A DNA stretch of 64,000 nucleotides from Kineococcus rhizosphaerae. GTDB lineage: Bacteria; Actinomycetota; Actinomycetes; Actinomycetales; Kineococcaceae. This document shows, piece after piece, positions 26,441 through 35,197 of this stretch (position 1 is the stretch's first letter; every line of letters starts with the position of its first letter). Where the stretch lies: contig NZ_PVZF01000001.1 of assembly GCF_003002055.1 (NCBI RefSeq), forward strand, positions 124,001 through 188,000, read 5' to 3'. Both the position numbers and the translations under genes were made by a program. The notes under the pieces were generated by a model that was given only the letters and a program-made list of their open reading frames with translations, did not search any database and was not told the origin of the DNA.

Positions 26441-27871
26441 ATGTTCCCGCAGACCACTCGCCGCACCCGGCGGATCACCGCTGCGGCGGTGCTCGCCGGG
26501 CTCGGCGTCGCCCTCGCCGCCGGCCCCGCCGGCGCGTCTCCCATCTCCTCGCTCCGGACCTGGGGGAGCGACCGGTACGCCACCTCGGTCGTGCTCGAGG
26601 ACAACCCGCTGGAGGCCACCACGGCCTACCTGGTGACGGGGGAGAAGTTCCCCGACGGCCTGACCGCCAGCGCGATCGCGGGCCAGGACTACGCCAACGT
26701 GTACCTCACGGCGAAGGCGCAGATCCCTCAGGTGGTGCGCGAGCGCATCGGCAACGCGCAGAAGATCGTGGTCGTCGGCAGCGAGGCGTCGATCAGCAAC
26801 GACGCCTGGAAGTGGTTGCAGCAGAACACCCGCGCGCAGCTGTCCCGGGTCGCCGGCGACGACCGCTACGCCACGGCGGCCGCGCTGTCGGCTTCCCGCT
26901 TCACGACGCCGGGCGTCGCGAACGTCCTCGTCGCCACGGGGGAGAACTACCCCGACGCCCTCGCCGCCTCCGCGTCCGCGGCCAAGCTCGGCGTCCCGCT
27001 GCTGCTCGTGACCCGCAGCGGCATCCCCGCGGCGACCAGGGCCGAGCTCCAGCGCCTGGCCCCCGGGAAGATCACCGTCGTGGGCGGCGAGGCGTCGGTC
27101 TCGGCCGCGGCCGCGGCCGAGCTCGCCGGTCTCACGACCGGTCCCGTCGACCGCATCGCCGGCGCCGACCGGTACGAGACCTCGGCCAAGCTGTCCAAGG
27201 CCTTCTTCCCGAACCGGACGCCCGGTGCGTACGTCGTCGCCGGCGACGACTGGCCGGACGCCATCACCGCCGGCGCGGCCGCCGGGCGCGAGGGCCACGG
27301 CAGCACCGTCCTGCCCCCGCACGGACCGCTCCTCATCACCCCGTCGACCTGCGTGCCGCAGTCGGTGAACCTGGCCATCGAGGCGGCGGACCCGGTCGTC
27401 CTGACGGCCGTGGGGGGCACCGATCGCTACACCGACGTCGCCGCCAAGCGCACGTCGTGCGGTTCCGAGGGCAAGAAGTACCTCGAGGACTTCGCCAAGC
27501 CGACGGGCAACGCGCGCTTCGAGATCGACCACGCCACCCTCAACGGCGTGTTCTACCCGCGCACGGTCTCCTACGACACCGACCCGCGGAACTCGGAGTA
27601 CCGCACCTGGGCGCTGGGTTCGAAGTACTCCCGCTTCACCGCACAGGTCGGGGTCGACGACTCGAACACCTCCGGCCTGACCAGCACCGTCGACGTGTAC
27701 GGCGACGAACGCCTGCTGGGCAGCTACCCGGTGTCGGTGGGGCACTCCGTCGCCGTCGACGTGGACGTCAGGGGGGTCGACAACCTCAAGGTCGTCACCA
27801 CGTCCTCGGCCCGCACCGCGGTGAAGGTCGACGACAACAACGTGTACCTGGGGGACGCGGCCATCCGCTGA
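26441..27871 (+). CDS. Secreted cell-wall-binding protein: three CWB2 repeats plus NPCBM-like domain
   Basis: 476 aa. Signal peptide about residues 1-32 (basic, hydrophobic core, AGA-S end). Cell-wall-binding repeat 2 modules follow: GSDRYATS, DDRYATAAAL and ADRYETSAKL with FPDG/YPDA/WPDA and VVVGSEASIS/VVGGEASVS-type motifs. Residues about 345-476 (ARFEIDHATLNGVFYPRTV ... NLKVVTT) resemble the NPCBM/NEW2 carbohydrate-binding module. CTGGAGGAT precedes the ATG. It follows the pilus operon after 74 nt and could anchor surface structures to wall polymers. Confidence 0.88.
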   Translation: MFPQTTRRTRRITAAAVLAGLGVALAAGPAGASPISSLRTWGSDRYATSVVLEDNPLEATTAYLVTGEKFPDGLTASAIAGQDYANVYLTAKAQIPQVVRERIGNAQKIVVVGSEASISNDAWKWLQQNTRAQLSRVAGDDRYATAAALSASRFTTPGVANVLVATGENYPDALAASASAAKLGVPLLLVTRSGIPAATRAELQRLAPGKITVVGGEASVSAAAAAELAGLTTGPVDRIAGADRYETSAKLSKAFFPNRTPGAYVVAGDDWPDAITAGAAAGREGHGSTVLPPHGPLLITPSTCVPQSVNLAIEAADPVVLTAVGGTDRYTDVAAKRTSCGSEGKKYLEDFAKPTGNARFEIDHATLNGVFYPRTVSYDTDPRNSEYRTWALGSKYSRFTAQVGVDDSNTSGLTSTVDVYGDERLLGSYPVSVGHSVAVDVDVRGVDNLKVVTTSSARTAVKVDDNNVYLGDAAIR

Positions 27872-27877
27872 CCCTGC

Positions 27878-27920
27878 GCGCCACGAGGACCCACCCCGAC
27901 GGGGTGGGTCCTCGTGGCGC
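27878..27920. terminator. Strong hairpin after the CWB2 gene
   Basis: Perfect 20-bp stem (27878-27897 with 27901-27920), 3-nt loop, beginning 7 nt after the stop codon. No T-run. It separates the pilus/CWB2 region from aroK-aroB. Confidence 0.85.
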
Positions 27921-28006
27921 GTCCGGGTACCGCGGAGCGGTCCGGTCCCGCCGACGACCTATCATGTGACGCGCCCACCGCCGCCGTCCGCAGGAGCTGT
28001 CCCCCC

Positions 28007-29530
28007 GTGATCGTCCTCGTCGGCTTCATGGGCGCGGGCAAGACCACCGTCGGCCGCCTCCTCGCCGACCGCCTCGGCCTGCCGTTCGTCGACACCGACC
28101 TGGTCATCGAGGATCGCGAGCGCCGGACGGTTCCGGACATCTTCGCGGCCGACGGTGAGCAGGCCTTCCGGGACGTCGAGCAGGCCGTCGTGGCCGACGT
28201 CGTCGCCGGTCCCGAGGCCGTGGTCTCCCTCGGCGGGGGGGCCTGCGGGCGCGCGGCCACCCGCGAGGTGCTGCGGGCCCACACCGTCGTGCACCTCGAC
28301 GTCTCCTTCGAGCAGGCGAAGGCCCGCACGGCGGGCGACACCTACCGCCCGATGCTGCACCGCCCGGGCCTGGCCGAGCTGCACGCCTCCCGGCGCGTGG
28401 TGTTCGAGGACATCGCCGACCTCAGCGTCCGCACCGACGGCCGCCGCGCCGAGACGATCGCCCTCGAGGTCCTGGACCGGGTGACGGACCAGGACGGCGT
28501 GCTGGTCGCCCCGCCGGGCGGGACGTACCGCGTGCACGTGCGGGCGGGGTCGCTGGCCGACGTCGGGCCGCAGCTGCCCGCGACCGGGAAGGTCCTGGTG
28601 GTCGGGCGCGCCGCGGACCCGTCGCTCGCTCGGATCCTACCGGGCCTGCGTGCGCAGGCCCACGTCGTCGAGCTGCCCGAGGGTCCCGTCAAGACCCTCG
28701 ACGTCTACGGACGGCTGGCCCTGCACGCGGCCGAGATCGCGCTGCACCCCGACGACCTGGTCCTGGCGGTGGGGGACGAGGCGGTCGTGGACGTCGCGGG
28801 GTTCCTGGCCGCCACCTACAACCGCGGGGTCCGCTGGGCCGTCGTGCCCCGCTCGCTGGAGGGGCTGGTCGACTCCTCGCTCGGGGGCAAGGTCGCCCTC
28901 GACCTGCCGCAGGCCCGGAACCTGCTGGGTGCGGTCCACCAGCCGGTCGCGGTGTTCAGCGACCCGCAAGGGGTCTCGGCGGACACCGACCCCCGCTTCG
29001 GGGCCGGGCTCGCCGAGGCGGTCAAGACGGCCCTGGTCGCCGACCCGTCCGACCTGGAACTCCTGGTCGCCGGCGCGCCCGCAGTCCTCGCCGGTGACGT
29101 CGAGGCGATCTCGGCCCTCGTGCGCCGGGCCGTGGTCACCAAGGCGCGCATCGTCACGGCCGACGAGCGGGAGGCCGCGGGACGGTTGCACCTGAACTAC
29201 GGGCACACGTTCTCGCACGCCTTCGAGCAGTTCGACGTCGAGAACCCCCTCTCGCTCGGCCTGATGGCCGCCGCCCACCTCGCCCGCCGCCTGGGCCTGC
29301 TCGACGACGCGGGCGTCGGCGCGCACCGGGACGCCCTGCGCGCCTTCGGCCTGGTCACGGCGCACCGTTTCCGGTTGTCCGAGCTCCAGCCCTTCTGGCT
29401 GCGGGACAAGAAGTTCAAGGACGGCGTCCGGTTCGTGCTGCTGCACGGCCCCGGCCGGCCCGAGGCGGGGGTTCCCGCCACCGACGACGCACTGACCGGT
29501 GCGCTCGAGGACCTCGCGGAGGACAGATGA
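28007..29530 (+). CDS. Shikimate kinase fused to a divergent 3-dehydroquinate-synthase-like domain
   Basis: 507 aa from GTG 28007 (CAGGAG ribosome site). Residues 1 to about 165 are a complete AroK: P-loop [26 protein letters not shown] and the RPML lid. Residues about 175-507 align with Aro[45 protein letters not shown] and RDKKFKDG. However, the GGG of the NAD site reads VGD, and the HG of the usual HGxAVxxG motif, whose His is a zinc ligand (His287 in the fungal enzyme), is gone ([10 protein letters not shown]). A normal aroB follows with an ATGA overlap. The kinase half is probably active and the second half a pseudo-enzyme or altered enzyme. Confidence 0.88.
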   Translation: MIVLVGFMGAGKTTVGRLLADRLGLPFVDTDLVIEDRERRTVPDIFAADGEQAFRDVEQAVVADVVAGPEAVVSLGGGACGRAATREVLRAHTVVHLDVSFEQAKARTAGDTYRPMLHRPGLAELHASRRVVFEDIADLSVRTDGRRAETIALEVLDRVTDQDGVLVAPPGGTYRVHVRAGSLADVGPQLPATGKVLVVGRAADPSLARILPGLRAQAHVVELPEGPVKTLDVYGRLALHAAEIALHPDDLVLAVGDEAVVDVAGFLAATYNRGVRWAVVPRSLEGLVDSSLGGKVALDLPQARNLLGAVHQPVAVFSDPQGVSADTDPRFGAGLAEAVKTALVADPSDLELLVAGAPAVLAGDVEAISALVRRAVVTKARIVTADEREAAGRLHLNYGHTFSHAFEQFDVENPLSLGLMAAAHLARRLGLLDDAGVGAHRDALRAFGLVTAHRFRLSELQPFWLRDKKFKDGVRFVLLHGPGRPEAGVPATDDALTGALEDLAEDR

Positions 29531-30612
29531 CCACCGAGACCGTTCGCATCACCGTCGAGGGTGACGCGCCGTACGACGTCCTCATCGGCCGGGGCCTGCT
29601 GGGTGAACTGCGGGGCCTGCTGGGCCCGAAGGTCGCCAAGGTGCTCGTCGTGCACCCGCGGGCGCTGCGCTCGACCGGTGAGGCCGTGCGCGACGACCTC
29701 ACCGCCCAGGGGCTCGAGGCGATCCTGGCCGAGGTCCCCGACGGCGAGGAGGCCAAGACCGCCGAGGTGGCCGCGTTCTGCTGGACGGTCCTCGGGCAGT
29801 CCGACTTCACGCGCTCGGACGCGGTCGTCGGCGTCGGCGGGGGAGCAGTGACCGACCTCGCCGGTTTCGTCGCCGCGACGTGGCTGCGCGGCGTCCGCGT
29901 CGTCCAGGTCCCCACGACGTTGCTCGCCATGGTCGACGCCGCGGTGGGGGGCAAGACGGGCATCAACACCGCCGAGGGCAAGAACCTCGTCGGGTCGTTC
30001 CACCCGCCGGCCGGAGTCCTGTGCGACCTCGACGCCCTCGACACCCTCCCGCCGCACGACCTGCGGGCCGGCCTGGCCGAGGTCGTGAAGTGCGGGTTCA
30101 TCGCCGACGAGCGCATCCTCGAGCTCGTCGAGGCCGACGTGGAGGCCGCCACCGACCCGCACTCGCCGGTCCTGGCCGAACTCGTCGAGCGCGCCGTGCG
30201 CGTCAAGGCCCGCGTGGTGGGTGAGGACCTCAAGGAGTCCGACCTGCGCGAGATCCTCAACTACGGGCACACCTTCGCCCACGCGGTGGAACTCGTCGAG
30301 CGTTACCAGTGGCGGCACGGCGCCGCCGTGAGCGTGGGGCTGTGCTACGTCGCCGAGCTCGCCCGGATGGCGGGCCGGTTGTCCGACGCCGACGCCGACC
30401 GGCACCGCGACGTCCTGCAGTCCCTCGGTCTGCCCACGACCTACCGCGGAGACCGCTGGCCGCAGCTGCTCGACGCCATGAAGCGGGACAAGAAGTCCCG
30501 CGGTGCGCTGCTGCGCTTCGTCGTCCTCGACGGGATCGGGCGGCCCTCCCGGCTGGAGGGCCCCGACCCGGCGATGCTGCAGGCGGCTTACTCGGAGATC
30601 AGCTCGTCCTGA
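29527..30612 (+). CDS. aroB: 3-Dehydroquinate synthase
   Basis: 361 aa, normal length. It keeps [64 protein letters not shown] and the HGAAVSVG zinc-ligand motif. It makes 3-dehydroquinate from DAHP. Comparison with the AroB-like half of the preceding gene shows this is the working copy. The 3' end overlaps the convergent membrane protein gene by 25 bp. Confidence 0.97.
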   Translation: MTTETVRITVEGDAPYDVLIGRGLLGELRGLLGPKVAKVLVVHPRALRSTGEAVRDDLTAQGLEAILAEVPDGEEAKTAEVAAFCWTVLGQSDFTRSDAVVGVGGGAVTDLAGFVAATWLRGVRVVQVPTTLLAMVDAAVGGKTGINTAEGKNLVGSFHPPAGVLCDLDALDTLPPHDLRAGLAEVVKCGFIADERILELVEADVEAATDPHSPVLAELVERAVRVKARVVGEDLKESDLREILNYGHTFAHAVELVERYQWRHGAAVSVGLCYVAELARMAGRLSDADADRHRDVLQSLGLPTTYRGDRWPQLLDAMKRDKKSRGALLRFVVLDGIGRPSRLEGPDPAMLQAAYSEISSS

Positions 30613-31724
30613 ACGCCAGTGCGCTGCCGGGGCAGGGACGGGCGAGGTCCTCGTCGTGCCGCCGGCAGCGCCAGCAGGACGAGCGCGGTGACGACGGGGA
30701 CGCACTGGGCCCACGGGATCAGCTCGGGAAGCACCTGGCGGGACAGCTGGAAGGCGATGAAGCAGGTCGCGGTCGTCCAGGGCACCCGCCGGCCGCTCGC
30801 GCCGACGTCGGCCAGGACCGCACCGGCGACCAGGCTCGCCCAGTGGTAGTCCCACACCTGGGGCTCCAGCAGCAGGCGAGCGGCGACGCACGAGAACAGG
30901 GCGAGTTCGATCCGGCGCCGTCGTGCTGCCAGTGCGACGAGTCCGAAGCACAGGGCGAACTGCGTCAGCCGCACGGTGGACGGGTACACGTCCCCGGCGA
31001 ACCCCGCGAGAGCCAGGGGCGACTCGGCGAACACCCGCGCCGTGCTGGAGGTCAGCGCCTCCACCGTGCCCGGTACCGCGACGAAGGCGGCCCAGGGCAG
31101 GGCGGTGGCCGCGAGCGCCGTCACCGGAGCCTGCCACCGCCGCACGGACACCGGGACGAAGGAGAGCGCGAGCAGACCGACGGCCCACGGCTTGCCGCTG
31201 GCGGCCAGACCGACGGCGAGCCCCAGCACGACGGGCCGTCGGTCCTGCACGGCCCACAGCGCCAGCAGGCTGCCCAGGACCACGCCGATGTCCTCGGGGT
31301 GGGTGAAGGTCGTCGCCAGTTCGACCCAGGCGGGGGCTGCCAGCACCCCGGCCCCCAGTACGACCAGCGGGTGAGGTGCGCGCGCCAGGCGCTCGGCCGC
31401 GCGGCACACCAGCGGCAGGGCCAGTCCGGAGGCGACGGCGACGACCGAGCCGCCGACGGCGTTCGGCAGCAGGGACAGCGGCGTGAGGAGCAGCAGGGGC
31501 AGGGGCCCGATCCACACGTCCGGGTGCGCCCGGTAGAACTCCCACGGGGCGGTCCCCTCCACCTGCCCGGTGAAGACCCCGCCGGCCAGCTGGTAGTACC
31601 ACCAGTCGTCCGGAGGCCCGACCGTGGCGAGGTTCGACACGACGACGCCCACCGCGACGAGCCCGATGAGCAGGAAGCGGTGCCTCAGCAGGACGTGCAG
31701 CAGACTGTCGCCGGGGAGCACCAT
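30588..31724 (-). CDS. GT87-like membrane glycosyltransferase (copy 2)
   Basis: 378 aa, about nine hydrophobic helices. [20 protein letters not shown] and [11 protein letters not shown] are shared with the upstream neighbour, showing the two are paralogues. Topology and loop motifs suggest GT87/DUF2029-type polyprenol-phosphate mannosyltransferases acting outside the membrane; the assignment is by resemblance only. ATG 31724 overlaps the upstream stop (TGATG); a GTG one codon earlier is possible. The C-terminus is basic and cytoplasmic. Its stop lies inside the 3' end of convergent aroB. Confidence 0.7.
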   Translation of the reverse strand: MVLPGDSLLHVLLRHRFLLIGLVAVGVVVSNLATVGPPDDWWYYQLAGGVFTGQVEGTAPWEFYRAHPDVWIGPLPLLLLTPLSLLPNAVGGSVVAVASGLALPLVCRAAERLARAPHPLVVLGAGVLAAPAWVELATTFTHPEDIGVVLGSLLALWAVQDRRPVVLGLAVGLAASGKPWAVGLLALSFVPVSVRRWQAPVTALAATALPWAAFVAVPGTVEALTSSTARVFAESPLALAGFAGDVYPSTVRLTQFALCFGLVALAARRRRIELALFSCVAARLLLEPQVWDYHWASLVAGAVLADVGASGRRVPWTTATCFIAFQLSRQVLPELIPWAQCVPVVTALVLLALPAARRGPRPSLPRQRTGVQDELISE

Positions 31725-32911
31725 CACACGGTCCCCTCGAGGGAGCTGGTCCTGCGGAACCGCCGACGGAGCGGTCGAACCGCGCCCGGTCCGGCGACCA
31801 GGAGCACGCACGCCAGGGCGAGGGGCACGACCTGCAGGGCGGCGCTCACCCGGTTGTCGGCCATCCAGCGGGCGTCGAGCAGCACCACCACCGTGACCGC
31901 CGTGAGCCACGGCCCGCGCAACCGCGTGCGGAAGGCGTCGACGACCAGGCAACCGAGCGCGACCGTGGCGAAGTAGTAGTCCCACGCCTGGGGGTCCAAC
32001 GCTACGCGGGCGGCGACGACCACGAAGGGCGCCAGGTGGCCCCGGCCGCGCGCGACCGCCAGAGCGGCCAGCGACAGGCACAACAGGAACTGCACCGGCC
32101 GCACCCACTCGGGGTACGGGGCGCCGGCGAGGCCGATCAGGGCGAGGGGTGAGGCGTACCAGACGCCGACGCGGAAGGCGCCGAGGGCGTGCACCGTGCC
32201 GGGCGCGGCCAGGACGAACGGCAGCCACCACGCCACCACGACGAGCCCACCGGCGACGACACGACCCGCCCTCAGCAGCGGGGTTCCGGGCCACGAGGCG
32301 ACCAGCGGGAGCAACCCGACCGCCCAGGGCTTGCCCGCGGCAGCGGTGCCGAGGAGCGCCGCCGCGATCCAGGGGAGCCAGGTCCCCCGACGGGAGCGGC
32401 TCCACCCGAGCACGAGGCACGCGGCGGTGACCGCCACGGCGTCCTCGGGGTGGGTGAAGTCCGCAGCCAGCCGCCACCAGTACGTCCCGACGAAGACGCC
32501 ACCGCCCAGTACGGTCAACGCAGTGCGGTCGTCGACGGCGCCCCGGGCATCACCCGCCCGCTCGATCAGGTAGCAGCAGACGGGCAGGAACGCCCCGATC
32601 AGGGCGACGGCGACCCACGGACTCACCGTGGCGGGCAGCAGCGCGACGGGGAGGGCCAGCAGGAGCGCCGGCGGGCCGATCTGCGTCTGCGGCGAGGCCT
32701 CGTACAGGTGGAGGGCGCTCGTGCCGCCGCGCCCGACGAGCACCTGCGCGGCGTCGCGGAAGAAGTTCCAGTCACCCACCGCGCCGACGGTGTGCAGGTG
32801 CCACAACCCGGGCAGGGTGCCCACCAGCAGGAGAACCACGAAGCGGGCCTGGACGAGCGCAGACAGCCACGGCGGCAACCTCTCGGGGGTCACCTGGCGC
32901 TCGACGTGCAC
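31724..32911 (-). CDS. GT87-like membrane glycosyltransferase (copy 1)
   Basis: 395 aa, multi-helix. GDWNFF near the start of the first loop supplies the acidic residue typical of GT-C enzymes. [20 protein letters not shown] and LDPQAWDYYFA match the downstream copy. GTG 32911 is the start. No ribosome site is seen, and a sigma-28-like -10 element ends only 6 nt before it, so the mRNA may be leaderless. Acceptor and donor are unknown. Its closeness to pilin-like genes makes surface-protein or pilin glycosylation one option. Confidence 0.7.
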   Translation of the reverse strand: MHVERQVTPERLPPWLSALVQARFVVLLLVGTLPGLWHLHTVGAVGDWNFFRDAAQVLVGRGGTSALHLYEASPQTQIGPPALLLALPVALLPATVSPWVAVALIGAFLPVCCYLIERAGDARGAVDDRTALTVLGGGVFVGTYWWRLAADFTHPEDAVAVTAACLVLGWSRSRRGTWLPWIAAALLGTAAAGKPWAVGLLPLVASWPGTPLLRAGRVVAGGLVVVAWWLPFVLAAPGTVHALGAFRVGVWYASPLALIGLAGAPYPEWVRPVQFLLCLSLAALAVARGRGHLAPFVVVAARVALDPQAWDYYFATVALGCLVVDAFRTRLRGPWLTAVTVVVLLDARWMADNRVSAALQVVPLALACVLLVAGPGAVRPLRRRFRRTSSLEGTV

Positions 32912-32917
32912 AGTGGG

Positions 32918-32944
32918 TGATCGGCAGCGCGTCGACCGCGCTGA
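32918..32944 (-). promoter_or_regulatory. Weak sigma-28-type promoter candidate before the GT87 pair
   Basis: Read on the minus strand: TCAG (32944-32941), 15 nt, GCCGATCA (32925-32918). Spacing is one shorter than in the pilus copies. Transcription would start about at the GTG codon. Confidence 0.35.
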
Positions 32945-32960
32945 AGGTCAGCGTCGAGCA

Positions 32961-32988
32961 GGCCTCGGGGGACGGGTCCTCCGAGGCC
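32961..32988. terminator. Hairpin after the longer pilin-like gene
   Basis: 13-nt arms 32961-32973 and 32976-32988 pair with one G-U position; the innermost pair must open to give a loop. It lies 15 nt past the stop of the gene at 33004-33870 and ahead of the GT87 pair. Confidence 0.5.
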
Positions 32989-33003
32989 CGTCCACCGGGT
33001 CCG

Positions 33004-33870
33004 CTACCCGCAGGGGACCGTCGTGACGCCCTGGGCCGGCGAGAAGTAGCGGACGACGTGACCCGTGCGACTCTCCCCCCGCAGGCAGTAGGTGGTGGTC
33101 GTCGCCGTGACGACCACCACCTCGTCGACGGTCTGCGGCAGGTCCAGGGACGCGAAGTCGCCGGCGTAGGCGCCGTTGAACCCGTGGTACGCGTCCTGCC
33201 CGGCCGCGACGTTGCGCAGGTCCGCCGACACGGCCTGGATCTCCTTGGCGTGCACCTTGTCCATCACGACCGGGTACCCGTACTTGACCCCGATGGCGCC
33301 CACGACGAGCACCGTCGCCCACGTGACGAGGGTCTTGACGGGGTTCTTCCCGACCCTCTTCGGCACGGCCTCGGTGCGCGGCACGTGGAAGGGGGAGGCG
33401 TTGCCCGGGCTGAACGCCGGGCGCCCGGTGGAGGAGCCGTAGAAGTCCGCAGCGGGCACCGCCGACGCCCGGGGGGTGATCGGCGGCGCCGGGCGGCGCG
33501 GCGCTCGGCGCACGGGGTCGGGCTCGCGGGCGGGGGCCGGCGCCTCGGGTGCGGGTGCGGGCTGAACGACCGCCGCAGCTGCGACCGGTTCCGCGACCGG
33601 TGCAGACGGTTCCGCGGTCGGTTCCGCGGTTGGTTCCGCGGCGGCCTTGCGCCGCGGCAGCGCGACCGGGGCAGCGGGCGGCTCGGGAGCGGGCGGTTCG
33701 GGGGCGGGCGCCACCGGAGCGGGGGGTTCGGCGAGGTCGGCGACGAGGTACTCCGCGGGCTCGGGCCCGGGGTCGGCCACCCGGTGCCGGCCCCGGGGGA
33801 CCGCGGACTCGAGGTACCCCCCGCCTGCGCGCAGCGGGGTGCGCCGTTCGTCGGCGAGGGGTTCGGTCAC
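33004..33870 (-). CDS. Membrane-anchored pilin-like protein with a long cytoplasmic linker
   Basis: 288 aa from GTG 33870 (AGGAGG 5-10 nt upstream). Residues 1 to about 170 are Pro/Ala/Glu-rich and disordered, with an AEPT repeat. A single helix (about 178-200) is followed at once by ADLRNVAAGQDAYHGFNGAYA, which matches the pilin pattern ADVKTIATAEETNFTDNSAYV. The end has the same Cys loop as the pilins (TTYCLRG ... YFSPAQG ... PC). No prepilin cleavage site is present, so it cannot be processed by PilD in the usual way. I infer a pilin-fold outer domain kept in the membrane. Confidence 0.72.
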   Translation of the reverse strand: MTEPLADERRTPLRAGGGYLESAVPRGRHRVADPGPEPAEYLVADLAEPPAPVAPAPEPPAPEPPAAPVALPRRKAAAEPTAEPTAEPSAPVAEPVAAAAVVQPAPAPEAPAPAREPDPVRRAPRRPAPPITPRASAVPAADFYGSSTGRPAFSPGNASPFHVPRTEAVPKRVGKNPVKTLVTWATVLVVGAIGVKYGYPVVMDKVHAKEIQAVSADLRNVAAGQDAYHGFNGAYAGDFASLDLPQTVDEVVVVTATTTTYCLRGESRTGHVVRYFSPAQGVTTVPCG

Positions 33871-33897
33871 GGGGTCCTCCTGGCTGGTCTCGGTTCG

Positions 33898-33905
33898 TCA
33901 TCGGC
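33898..33905 (-). promoter_or_regulatory. Partial sigma-28-type promoter candidate for the longer pilin-like gene
   Basis: On the minus strand GCCGATGA (33905-33898) is identical to the pilT copy, 27 nt before the GTG. The expected TCAA position 16 nt upstream reads TGCA, so only the -10 part is convincing. The 16-bp perfect palindrome 33906-33921 fills the spacer. Confidence 0.35.
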
Positions 33906-33954
33906 GCGCGGCCGGCCGCGCTGCAGCCGCGTCACCCGGGTGGATCACCGCGCC

Positions 33955-34323
33955 TCAGGCGCAGGAGCGGTCGCTGAACCCGGCGCCGGGGGAGTAGAAG
34001 ACCGTGGTGCCCGTGCCGTCGTCGTGGGCGCCGGCGCAGAACCCGCGGGTCCCGGCGCTGACGATCGCCAGCTCGTCGCGGTCCGCGTCCACCCCCAGGT
34101 CGGTCAGCGAGGTGGAGAACTCCCCGTGGGCGGCCTTCCAGCTCGCCTGGGCCGTCGCCACCCGCTGCAGGTCGGCGCGCAGGTCGTCGGCGGCGTGCTC
34201 GTGGCGGTCGGCCAGGGCGACGGGCACGGCGACGGCGAGCGCGGCCGCAGTGGTGACGACCGCGACGAGGGCCACCGCGCGGCGGGGGCGGCGCGGGGCG
34301 TCGTCGGGCGGTGCTGCGTCCAC
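33955..34323 (-). CDS. Small membrane-anchored pilin-like protein
   Basis: 122 aa from GTG 34323 (GGAGGAGG 8 nt upstream). A short Pro/Arg-rich start is followed by one helix (about residues 15-38) and LRADLQRVATAQASWKAAHGEF, matching the pilin post-helix segment. It ends with the Cys-loop pattern RGFCAGA ... VFYSPGAGF ... SCA. It has no GFTLIE-type cleavage site. Same design as its downstream neighbour but without the long linker. The promoter upstream matches those of the pilus operons. Confidence 0.72.
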   Translation of the reverse strand: MDAAPPDDAPRRPRRAVALVAVVTTAAALAVAVPVALADRHEHAADDLRADLQRVATAQASWKAAHGEFSTSLTDLGVDADRDELAIVSAGTRGFCAGAHDDGTGTTVFYSPGAGFSDRSCA

Positions 34324-34374
34324 GCGCGACCTCCTCCCGTGGGGTTCGACGACCTGGGTGCTCTGACCCCGAGG

Positions 34375-34402
34375 TGATCGGGCGGGCCGGGGGCGGCGCT
34401 GA
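34375..34402 (-). promoter_or_regulatory. Candidate sigma-28-type promoter for the small pilin-like gene
   Basis: On the minus strand: TCAG (34402-34399), 16 nt, CCCGATCA (34382-34375). The -10-like element and spacing are identical to the pilM copy. Predicted leader is about 46 nt. Confidence 0.5.
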
Positions 34403-34553
34403 GGGGCGCGGGTGCGGTGCCACCCGTGTGCCCGCCCGCCTCCACCGTCCGGCGCAACGGCCGTGAGCGCCCGGTGGGCGCACGGTGATCACCGCGGCGG
34501 GTGGCCCTCACCCGCTCGCCACGCCCGCGGGCCCGGCGGCCCGCCCCACGTCG

Positions 34554-34559
34554 GTAGGA
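34554..34559 (+). promoter_or_regulatory. Candidate -10 box for efp-nusB
   Basis: TAGGAT fits the actinobacterial TAnnnT pattern, about 75 nt before the efp GTG. No clear -35 element was seen. Confidence 0.4.
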
Positions 34560-34633
34560 TGGACAAGCCCCAACCCGCGTCCGGTCCCGGTCGACGGGAG
34601 TGAGTACGCACTAGAGACGGACTGAGAGACGAC

Positions 34634-35197
34634 GTGGCATCGACGAACGACCTGAAGAACGGCACCGTGCTGAACCTCGACGGCAACCTCTGGTCGGTGG
34701 TCGAGTTCCAGCACGTCAAGCCCGGCAAGGGCGGTGCCTTCGTCCGGACGAAGCTGAAGAACGTCCTGTCCGGCAAGGTCGTGGACCGCACGTTCAACGC
34801 CGGCTCGAAGGTCGAGACCGCGACGGTCGACAAGCGGGACATGCAGTACCTGTACAAGGACGGCGAGGACTTCGTCTTCATGGACACCGCCACCTACGAC
34901 CAGCTGCACATCGCGGCGGCGACCGTCGGGGACGCGGCCAACTTCATGCTCGAGAGCACCGAGGCCATCGTCGCCACGCACGAGGGCTCGCCCCTGTACG
35001 TCGAGCTGCCGGCGTCGGTCGTCCTCGAGATCACCTACACCGAGCCGGGTCTGCAGGGCGACCGCTCCACCGGCGGCACCAAGCCCGCCACGGTCGAGAC
35101 GGGCTACGAGATCCAGGTCCCGCTGTTCCTCGAGACCGGCACGAAGGTCAAGGTCGACACCCGCACGGGCGACTACCTCGGCCGCGTCAACGACTGA
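34634..35197 (+). CDS. efp: Elongation factor P
   Basis: 187 aa, three-domain EF-P. The KOW-like domain I has Lys32 at the loop tip (KPGKGGAF), the residue that reaches the P-site tRNA. Domains II/III end in [29 protein letters not shown], the family signature. EF-P rescues ribosomes stalled at Pro runs, useful here because many neighbours have Pro-rich linkers. No EpmA or YmfI modification gene is adjacent. GTG start; nusB overlaps by one base. Confidence 0.98.
   Translation: MASTNDLKNGTVLNLDGNLWSVVEFQHVKPGKGGAFVRTKLKNVLSGKVVDRTFNAGSKVETATVDKRDMQYLYKDGEDFVFMDTATYDQLHIAAATVGDAANFMLESTEAIVATHEGSPLYVELPASVVLEITYTEPGLQGDRSTGGTKPATVETGYEIQVPLFLETGTKVKVDTRTGDYLGRVND

Larger units (their letters stand above)
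34324..34633. other. 310-bp divergent intergenic region (pilin-like gene / efp)
   Basis: It holds the minus-strand sigma-28-like motif (34375-34402), a perfect 12-bp palindrome CGGTGATCACCG (34483-34494) of unknown role, and a candidate efp -10 box. No further open frame with coding features was seen. Confidence 0.6.

Noticed and set aside
34483-34494. Perfect palindrome CGGTGATCACCG upstream of efp
   Set aside because: Only 12 bp and single copy in the region; kept as a note, not called an operator.
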